This document shows, in pieces, positions 58,783 through 64,000 of a stretch of DNA of 64,000 nucleotides. Each line of letters starts with the position of its first letter. The first letter of the stretch is position 1. Origin of the DNA: Streptomyces iconiensis (GTDB taxonomy: Bacteria > Actinomycetota > Actinomycetes > Streptomycetales > Streptomycetaceae); NCBI RefSeq assembly GCF_028657195.3, contig NZ_JANCPR020000018.1, positions 62,001-126,000 of the forward strand. The letters are read 5' to 3'. Position numbers and translations under genes: made by a program. The notes below the pieces were generated by a model. That model saw nothing but the letters and a program-made list of their open reading frames with translations. It was not told where the DNA came from and ran no database searches.

Positions 58783-60371
58783 GCGCGCGTATTCCCTTCA
58801 GCGGAACGGGGGTCGGCGGGGCTGGGGGGGCCCGAGGGATCTGTGGCGCCCGACTCGGAGGGCGCTTCGGCCTCGGCCGCCGCGCGCCCCGAGGCGGTGC
58901 CCTGCTGGAACGCGGCCCAGCGCTGTGCGCTCTCCTCGGGGGAAGCGGAGGCGCCCTCGGCCGCGGTCGCGTGCGGGCCTACGGCGTCGTACGGGGCCGC
59001 CGCGTCGTACGGGCCCGTCGCGTCGTACGGCTGCTGCGGGTGCCCGGCGGCAGCGGGGTCGCGCTCGGGCGCGTTCTGGGAGCGGCGCCTGCGGCGGCGC
59101 GGCAGTTCCGTGTCGTCCGCTTCCGCACCCGCGTCGGACGGCTCCGCGAAGGGATCGCCCGCGCGTGCGTCCGCCGTGCCGGGGAGGTCCTGGCGCGCGC
59201 GCAGGTCCTGGGACACGGGCGGGTGCTGGGTGGAGGCCCGGCCGGGCAGCGGGGGACGATGAGAACCCGAGGCAGCGGGCAGGGGCGCCATCGCGGACAT
59301 CGGCTGTTCGGCCTCGTCGAGCAGGGTGAGCAGCGGGTCGCCGGGGATGTGCACGATGGCGCGGACACCGCCGTACGGCGAGGCTTCCACGTACGTGGTG
59401 AACCCGTACTGCCGTACGAGCTGGCCCACGACGGCGAAGCCGGTGCGCGGGGGGTCGCCCAGTTCGGTGAGGAGCAGGGTGTCGGCGCCGGCCATCAGCC
59501 GTGCCGCCTGCTGGAGTTCCTCGGTGTGCATGCCGACGCCCGCGTCGTCGATGATGACCGAAGCGCCCTTGTTGCCCTGCTGGAGGGTCACGGCGACGGG
59601 CAGTTCCGGGTGGGAGTAGTGCAGCGCGTTGGCGATCAGCTCGGTCAGCACGACGGCGACGGGCTCGACCGCGCGGGCCACGACGCCGACGGGGTCGCGG
59701 AGCTGGTTGGTGACCTGGACCCGTTCATAGCCGGTGAGGCGGGACATGGCGCCGACGACGATGTCGGCCAGGTGCGAGTTCTCGCGGGTCAGTCCGGGCC
59801 AGGCGCCGCACACGACGGCGGTGGACTGCACGCGGCGCAGGGCCTGTTCGTTGAGGAAGTCGGCGGCCAGCAGGTCCTCGGCGATGAAGGGGTCGTCGTG
59901 TTTCTCCTGCATCGTCTGGAGCAGGCTCTGGAGCTGGTAGAGCAGGGCCTGGATGGTGGTGCTGGCGCCGCGCATGGCGGCCTGCGCCGCCGCGTCCACG
60001 CGGACACGTTCCTTCACGACCGCGTCGTCCACCTGGGCCAGCACGGAGTTGAACGCCTCTTCGAGCGCCGAGCCCGCGATGGCGGGGTCCAGCGGGCCGC
60101 GAACGGGCACGTGGGAGTGGGCCAGTGAGGCCGCCAGATCGGGTACGCGTGCTCCGGCCAGGTGGCGGACCTCGGCCTCCGTGGCCTGGACGCGGGTCGT
60201 CAGCGCGGCGTGGTGGTGTGCCGCCGTGCGCAGTTCCGCCTCCAGGGCCGTCGTGCGCTGCCGCGACCGTTTCGTCTTCTGGTGCGAACGGGCGAGCGCG
60301 AGGCCAAGCACCAGGGCGGCGGCCGTCCCCACGGACAGGAGCACGGTCAGCACGACCGGTATCTCGGTCAT
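58779..60371 (-). CDS. cvnA: Conservon sensor histidine kinase-like protein CvnA
   Basis: A 530-aa protein. One N-terminal membrane helix (TEIPVVLTVLLSVGTAAALV) is followed by a helical region and a GHKL ATPase domain with N-box VLTELIANALHYSHPELPV at about residue 240 and G1 IIDDAGVGMHTEEL at about 270. A disordered acidic/Pro-rich tail of ~180 residues follows with PYDA repeats (QPYDATGPYDAAAPYDAVGP). The canonical phosphoacceptor His box is not apparent. The ATG at 60371 has GAGGACATCG ahead. It begins the cvnABCD-P450-P450 operon and is the likely membrane sensor. Ligand unknown. Confidence 0.88.
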   Translation of the reverse strand: MTEIPVVLTVLLSVGTAAALVLGLALARSHQKTKRSRQRTTALEAELRTAAHHHAALTTRVQATEAEVRHLAGARVPDLAASLAHSHVPVRGPLDPAIAGSALEEAFNSVLAQVDDAVVKERVRVDAAAQAAMRGASTTIQALLYQLQSLLQTMQEKHDDPFIAEDLLAADFLNEQALRRVQSTAVVCGAWPGLTRENSHLADIVVGAMSRLTGYERVQVTNQLRDPVGVVARAVEPVAVVLTELIANALHYSHPELPVAVTLQQGNKGASVIIDDAGVGMHTEELQQAARLMAGADTLLLTELGDPPRTGFAVVGQLVRQYGFTTYVEASPYGGVRAIVHIPGDPLLTLLDEAEQPMSAMAPLPAASGSHRPPLPGRASTQHPPVSQDLRARQDLPGTADARAGDPFAEPSDAGAEADDTELPRRRRRRSQNAPERDPAAAGHPQQPYDATGPYDAAAPYDAVGPHATAAEGASASPEESAQRWAAFQQGTASGRAAAEAEAPSESGATDPSGPPSPADPRSAEGNTRA

Positions 60372-60833
60372 CGATGTCCTCGAACAATTGGGTTGTCGGG
60401 CAGGGGGTTTTGCTGAGGGGCAGGTGGCCCGGCTACTTGTTCCCAGCGGTCCGATCCATGTTCCCCCAGTGTCGGGCTTCGCACATCCAGATCCGGAACA
60501 CGAGTTCCTACTTTCTGTTCGCAACGACCTTTTCCATGACCATTCCGTGGCGCGGGCGTGGGGGTCCGGTGATGACGGGGCGCCATTCCCTCACAAGCGG
60601 CCCCGCGCGGTGCGCGACCCCGGTTCCGGGCGATCCCGGACTCCCGCCGCGCGCGGTCCACGACTCCCGCCGCGCGCGATCCCCGGCCCCTGTACGCGCG
60701 ATGCGCGCCGCCCGTGCCGCGCCCCTTGTCTGATGGGCCGTCAGATAGCAGCATGGCGGCCCGTAGCGGGCGGGCCGCGCGGTTCACAGGGCGCGCACAG
60801 GCCCGCTCGCCGGAGTCGAGGAGGGCACACCCC
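60372..60833. other. Divergent promoter region, conservon versus LLM operon
   Basis: 462 bp. The left side must hold the conservon promoter; the right side holds operator 12. The middle is rich in CCGCGCGCGGTCCACGACTCCCGCCGCGCGCGAT-like short repeats at about 60640-60685. No gene recognised. Confidence 0.5.
60730..60744. promoter_or_regulatory. Palindromic operator 12, CTGATGGGCCGTCAG
   Basis: One-mismatch copy of the recurring palindrome with flanking T/A, 89 bases before the LLM gene start at 60834. Confidence 0.75.
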
Positions 60834-61784
60834 GTGGGGAACTTCCCGTCGGACCGGCTCGCGTACGGCATGCAGCTTCCGGTCCAGTCGCAGAGCGCCA
60901 TCTACGCGGAGCCGTGGGAGGCCGAAGCGGGCGCAGAGGAGCTGCTCGCCGTCGCCCGCGCGGCCGACGAGGGAGGCTTCGCCTACCTCGCCTGCTGCGA
61001 ACACGTCGCCATACCGAGGCGGTTGGCCAAGGCGATGAGCACCGTCTGGTACGACCCGGTGGCCACGCTCGGCTTCCTCGCCGCCGCGACCTCGCGCGTG
61101 CGGTTGCTCAGCCATGTCGCCGTCGTCGGACTGCGGCATCCGCTGGCCAGCGCCAAGCAGTACGCCACCCTCGACCACCTGTCCGGGGGCCGCCTGATCC
61201 TCGGTGTGGGCGCGGGGCACGTACGCGAGGAGTTCGAGGTGCTCGGCGCGGACTTCGAGGGGCGCGGCGCTGTCCTGGACGAGACCGTGGAGGCGCTGAA
61301 GGCCGCGCTGGGGGAGGAGGAGTACCCGGTGTTCGAGGGTGAGCGCTTCTCGTTCTCCGGTCTCGGCCAGCGGCCCCGGCCCGCGCAGTCACCGCGACCG
61401 CCCCTGTGGGTGGGGGGCTCGTCGGCCCCCGCTGTGCGCCGTGCGGCGCTCAGGGGTGACGGCTGGCTTCCGCAGGGCGACCCGCGTGACGGGCTGCCCG
61501 CGCAGATCGAGCGGATCGGGCGGCTGCGCGAGGAGGCGGGTCTGGCCGGGGAACCGTTCACGGTGGGCGCCATCACCGAACCCCTGTACGTCGGCGAACC
61601 CGCCTGGGACGTGGGCCACCGCACGCTCACCGGGACTCCGGAGGCCCTCGCGAAGTCGCTGCGGGCCTACGCGGGGATGGGCGTCCACCAGATCCAGATC
61701 CGCTTCAGGTCCCGCTCGGTCACCGAACTCCTGGACCAGATCGCGGCGTTCGCCAGGGACGTGGCGCCGCGGCTGAACCCCTGA
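60834..61784 (+). CDS. LLM-class (F420- or FMN-dependent) oxidoreductase 1
   Basis: A 316-aa luciferase-like TIM barrel. It begins near LAYGMQLPVQSQSAIYAEPW and has EGGFAYLACCEHVAIPRRLA at about residue 45, the conserved LDHLSGGRLILGVGAGHVRE at about 118 and RPPLWVGGSSAPAVRRAALR at about 190. This subclass usually uses F420. The GTG at 60834 has GAGGAGGG ahead. It is followed after 43 bases by the SDR. It may hydroxylate, epoxidise or dehydrogenate a pathway intermediate. The electron source could be the flavin reductase at 20787 or F420. Confidence 0.88.
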   Translation: MGNFPSDRLAYGMQLPVQSQSAIYAEPWEAEAGAEELLAVARAADEGGFAYLACCEHVAIPRRLAKAMSTVWYDPVATLGFLAAATSRVRLLSHVAVVGLRHPLASAKQYATLDHLSGGRLILGVGAGHVREEFEVLGADFEGRGAVLDETVEALKAALGEEEYPVFEGERFSFSGLGQRPRPAQSPRPPLWVGGSSAPAVRRAALRGDGWLPQGDPRDGLPAQIERIGRLREEAGLAGEPFTVGAITEPLYVGEPAWDVGHRTLTGTPEALAKSLRAYAGMGVHQIQIRFRSRSVTELLDQIAAFARDVAPRLNP

Positions 61785-61827
61785 CCGGAGCGTGTCGTAC
61801 CGGAACCGCCGAAGGAGAGGGACGGGC

Positions 61828-62616
61828 ATGGGCAAGCTCGACGGACGGGTCGTACTCGTGAGCGGCGCCGCACGGGGACAAGGCGCGGAGGAGGCACGCC
61901 TCTTCGTTGCTGAGGGTGCGCACGTGGTGCTGGGAGATGTGCTCGACGAGCAGGGCGCGGCCGTGGCGAAGGAACTGGGCGACGCCGCGGCGTACGTCCA
62001 TCTCGACGTACGCGAGGAGAGCGGCTGGGCCCGGGCCGTCGAGGCGGCGAAGAGCCGGTTCGGCAAGCTGGACGGGCTGGTCAACAACGCCGGGATACTG
62101 CGGTTCAACGAGCTGGTGACCACACCGGTGGAGGAGTTCCGCGAGGTGGTCGCGGTCAATCAGACCGGCTGCTTCCTGGGCATGAAGGCCGCGGCGCCGG
62201 AGATCGAGACGGCCGGCGGCGGCACGATCGTCAACACGGCCTCGTACGCGGCGCTGACGGGCATGGCGTTCCTGACCGCGTACGCCGCGACCAAGGCGGC
62301 GATCGTGGGGATGACGCGCGTCGCGTCGATGGAGCTGGCGGGGAAGGGGATACGGGTCAACGCGATGTGCCCCGGCGCGATCGACACCCCCATGACGAAC
62401 CCAGCGAAGGCGGCGGAGAACGGGCTGAGCGTGGACGACGGTTCGGCCGAGGCGCTGGACGCGTTCTACGCGAAGCTCGTACCGCAGGGGCGGGTCGGCA
62501 GGGCCGACGAGGTCGCGAAGCTGGCGCTGTTCCTGAGCTGCGAGGACTCCTCGTATGTGACGGGCCAGCCGTTCGTGGTCGACGGCGGCTGGCTGGCGGG
62601 GGTCTCGGTTCTCTGA
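61828..62616 (+). CDS. Short-chain dehydrogenase, 3-oxoacyl/steroid-dehydrogenase-like
   Basis: A 262-aa classical SDR. It has VLVSGAARGQGAEEARLFVA at residue 10 (the GAARGxG form frequent in actinobacterial hydroxysteroid dehydrogenases), GDVLDEQG at about 37 that predicts NAD, VNNAGILRFNEL at about 85, and the catalytic NTASYAALTGMAFLTAYAAT plus Lys at about 145. The C-terminal end is VTGQPFVVDGGWLAG. The ATG at 61828 has GGAGAGG ahead. It is second gene behind operator 12. Confidence 0.9.
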   Translation: MGKLDGRVVLVSGAARGQGAEEARLFVAEGAHVVLGDVLDEQGAAVAKELGDAAAYVHLDVREESGWARAVEAAKSRFGKLDGLVNNAGILRFNELVTTPVEEFREVVAVNQTGCFLGMKAAAPEIETAGGGTIVNTASYAALTGMAFLTAYAATKAAIVGMTRVASMELAGKGIRVNAMCPGAIDTPMTNPAKAAENGLSVDDGSAEALDAFYAKLVPQGRVGRADEVAKLALFLSCEDSSYVTGQPFVVDGGWLAGVSVL

Positions 62617-62631
62617 AGGACGCGTCAAAGG

Positions 62632-62646
62632 GTGACGGGGCGTCAG
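62632..62646. promoter_or_regulatory. Palindromic operator 13, GTGACGGGGCGTCAG
   Basis: Copy of the recurring palindrome with only its outermost left base changed, 16 bases after the SDR stop and 85 before the second LLM gene. It forms a pair with operator 14 (60 bp centre to centre). Confidence 0.7.
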
Positions 62647-62691
62647 GTATTGACGGTCCCCGGCGCCGGTGCCAGAGTCGTCGTATCAGAT

Positions 62692-62706
62692 CTGACGGTG
62701 CGTCAG
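62692..62706. promoter_or_regulatory. Palindromic operator 14, CTGACGGTGCGTCAG
   Basis: Perfect copy of the recurring palindrome, flanked T/A (TCTGACG...CGTCAGA), 25 bases ahead of the TTG start of the second LLM gene. Confidence 0.78.
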
Positions 62707-62730
62707 AAACGTGTGAAGGAGTGAACCGCC

Positions 62731-63858
62731 TTGGAATTCGGGCTCTTTGTTCAGGGATACGTGCCCGCCGCGCGGGCCAAGGCCGAACCGCAGGCCGAGC
62801 ACAACGCACTGCTTGAGGAGACCGAGTACGTCATCCAGGCGGACAAGTCGGGCTTCAAATACGCCTGGGCCTCCGAGCACCACTTCCTGGAGGAGTACAG
62901 CCACCTCTCGGCGAACGATGTCTTCCTCGGCTACCTCGCGCACGCGACCGAGCGCATCCACCTGGGCTCCGGGATCTTCAACCCGCTGCCGCAGGTCAAC
63001 CACCCTGTAAAGGTCGCGGAGAAGGTCGCCATGCTCGACCATCTCTCCGGCGGGCGGTTCGAGTTCGGCTCGGGGCGGGGGGCAGGGTCCCACGAGATCC
63101 TGGGGTTCCTGCCGGGCATCACCGACATGAACCACACGAAGGAGATCTGGGAGGAGACCATCGGGGAGTTCCCCAAGATGTGGCTCCAGGAGGAGTACGA
63201 GGGCTTCCAGGGCAAGCACTGGTCGCTCCCGCCCCGCAAGATCCTGCCGAAGCCGTACCGCGGCTCGCACCCGGGCATGTGGTACGCGGCGGGCTCGCCC
63301 TCCTCGTACGCGATGGCGGCGAAGAAGGGCCTCGGGGTGCTCGGCTTCAGCGTGCAGAAGATCTCCGACATGGAGTGGGTCCTTGAGTCCTACAAGGGCG
63401 CCGTCAAGGACGCCGAACCCATCGGCGCCTTCGTCAACGACAACGTCATGGTCACCTCCACCGCGATCTGCGCCGAGACCTCGGAGAAGGCCCGGCAGAT
63501 CGCCGTCAACGGCGGCCTCAACTACCTCCAGTCGCTCCTCTTCCGCTACCACGACACCTTCCCGCGCCCCGAGGGCATCCCCGAGTGGCCGGAGCTGATC
63601 CCGGAGTACACCGAGGAGATCGTGGACCTGCTCATCTCCGAGGAGCTGATGATCTGCGGCAACCCCGACGAGGTGCTCCAGCAGTGCAAGCGCTGGGAGC
63701 AGGCAGGCGCCGACCAGCTCTCCTTCGGCCTGCCCATCGGCATCCCGTACGAGGACACGCTGAACACGATCAAGCTGATCGGTGAGCACGTCATTCCGCA
63801 GATCGACACCGACCCCGTACACCGCACCACGCGCTTCCGGGAGGCCGCACGTGCTTGA
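62731..63858 (+). CDS. LLM-class flavin-dependent oxidoreductase 2
   Basis: A 375-aa luciferase-like monooxygenase. It begins MEFGLFVQGYVPAARAKAEP and has YAWASEHHFLEEYSHLSAND at about residue 45 and the LDHLSGGRFEFGSGRGAGSH motif at about 103. WYAAGSPSSYAMAAKKGLGV follows at about 190. It resembles bacterial luciferase alpha-like oxygenases that use reduced FMN. TTG is the start: it has AAGGAG nine bases ahead and gives the exact family N terminus. It overlaps the next gene by eight bases. The reduced flavin could come from the co-regulated flavin reductase at 20787. Confidence 0.9.
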   Translation: MEFGLFVQGYVPAARAKAEPQAEHNALLEETEYVIQADKSGFKYAWASEHHFLEEYSHLSANDVFLGYLAHATERIHLGSGIFNPLPQVNHPVKVAEKVAMLDHLSGGRFEFGSGRGAGSHEILGFLPGITDMNHTKEIWEETIGEFPKMWLQEEYEGFQGKHWSLPPRKILPKPYRGSHPGMWYAAGSPSSYAMAAKKGLGVLGFSVQKISDMEWVLESYKGAVKDAEPIGAFVNDNVMVTSTAICAETSEKARQIAVNGGLNYLQSLLFRYHDTFPRPEGIPEWPELIPEYTEEIVDLLISEELMICGNPDEVLQQCKRWEQAGADQLSFGLPIGIPYEDTLNTIKLIGEHVIPQIDTDPVHRTTRFREAARA

Positions 63859-64000
63859 CCACGCGATACGGGGCGCGACCGTCGTGGACGGCACGGGCGC
63901 GCCCTCGTTCCGCGCTGACATCGGTATCAGGAACGGACGGATCGCCGTCATCGCCGAACCGGGACAGCTGCGCGAGGAGGCCCGTACCAGCCAGGACGCC
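63851..64000 (+). CDS. N-acyl-D-amino-acid deacylase/amidohydrolase-3-like protein, N-terminal part (runs off the right edge)
   Basis: Fifty codons are visible from the GTG at 63851, overlapping the LLM stop. The sequence LDHAIRGATVVDGTGAPSFR followed by ADIGIRNGRIAVIAEPG is the N-terminal beta-sandwich strand set of D-aminoacylase/dihydroorotase-like amidohydrolases. Catalytic metal ligands lie beyond the window. It is coupled to the LLM gene and therefore part of the same operator-controlled unit. Confidence 0.75.
   Translation, partial: MLDHAIRGATVVDGTGAPSFRADIGIRNGRIAVIAEPGQLREEARTSQDA

Noticed and set aside
60640..60690. CGCGCGC-rich short repeats as an origin-type or operator array
   Set aside because: They are imperfect and consistent with local base bias; no DnaA boxes or symmetrical site.
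1..64000. tRNA, rRNA, transposase or integrase genes marking a genomic island
   Set aside because: I looked for such motifs on both strands and found none; any insertion of the catabolic genes has left no recognisable mobile element here.

Overview
The window is very GC-rich DNA with dense, codon-biased ORFs, frequent GTG starts, 4-nt ATGA/GTGA overlaps and gene types typical of Streptomyces (ECF sigma/anti-sigma pair, STAS and RsbW-like proteins, GlxA/AraC regulators, XRE/MmyB regulator, a conservon, and AfsK/AfsR-type regulators). No rRNA, tRNA, CRISPR array or insertion sequence was seen.

Layout. 1-1.7 kb: ECF sigma factor, start of its anti-sigma factor, and a STAS protein. 1.8-14 kb: first catabolic block (AMP-forming acyl-CoA ligase; amidohydrolase plus two acyl-CoA dehydrogenases; cyclase-family hydrolase; SDR, acyl-CoA dehydrogenase, aldehyde dehydrogenase and Zn alcohol dehydrogenase), interrupted by an RsbW-like ATPase. 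14.8-16.1 kb: three tandem paralogous small secreted proteins. 16.2-19.8 kb: two tandem GlxA-type regulators sharing a 226-bp identical tract, and an MFS transporter. 19.9-33 kb: second catabolic block (flavin reductase, enoyl-CoA hydratase, ADP-forming acyl-CoA synthetase, FAD monooxygenase, DoxX-like and DUF35 proteins, thiolase-like protein, acyl-CoA dehydrogenase, deazaflavin-dependent reductase). 33.3-38.2 kb: TetR regulator, VOC protein and AfsK kinase. 38.5-48.3 kb: amidase, two envelope/secreted proteins, SDR/XRE pair, and a third catabolic block (thiolase-like aldolase candidate, DUF35, enoyl-CoA hydratase, divergent AMP ligase, flavin/F420-type oxidase-fold protein). 48.7-53.2 kb: two small RH(S/A)S-repeat proteins and the AfsR regulator. 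53.4-54.6 kb: a second amidohydrolase. 54.7-60.4 kb: a conservon (CvnA-D) with two P450s, one lacking the ExxR motif. 60.8-64 kb: two LLM oxidoreductases, an SDR and the start of a D-aminoacylase-like gene.

How it works together. The scattered catabolic genes look like one pathway: CoA activation, acyl-CoA dehydrogenation (including an adjacent unequal ACAD pair), hydration, 3-hydroxy oxidation, and thiolase-like/DUF35 pairs of the kind that do retro-aldol side-chain cleavage in steroid degradation, plus flavin/F420-linked oxygenation and hydrolases. The unifying sign is a 15-bp palindrome, consensus CTGACGnnnCGTCAG, which I find 14 times, almost always in the promoter region of these catabolic genes and not near the housekeeping genes between them; a degenerate 15th copy covers the start codon of the only TetR gene in the window. 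The substrate cannot be named from sequence; a polycyclic or branched carboxylic acid (steroid- or terpenoid-like) is the best inference. These genes are interleaved with, and appear to split, the afsK-afsS-afsR antibiotic-regulation locus, whose afsS position is held by a protein made of ten-residue SRHASDVGTE repeats.
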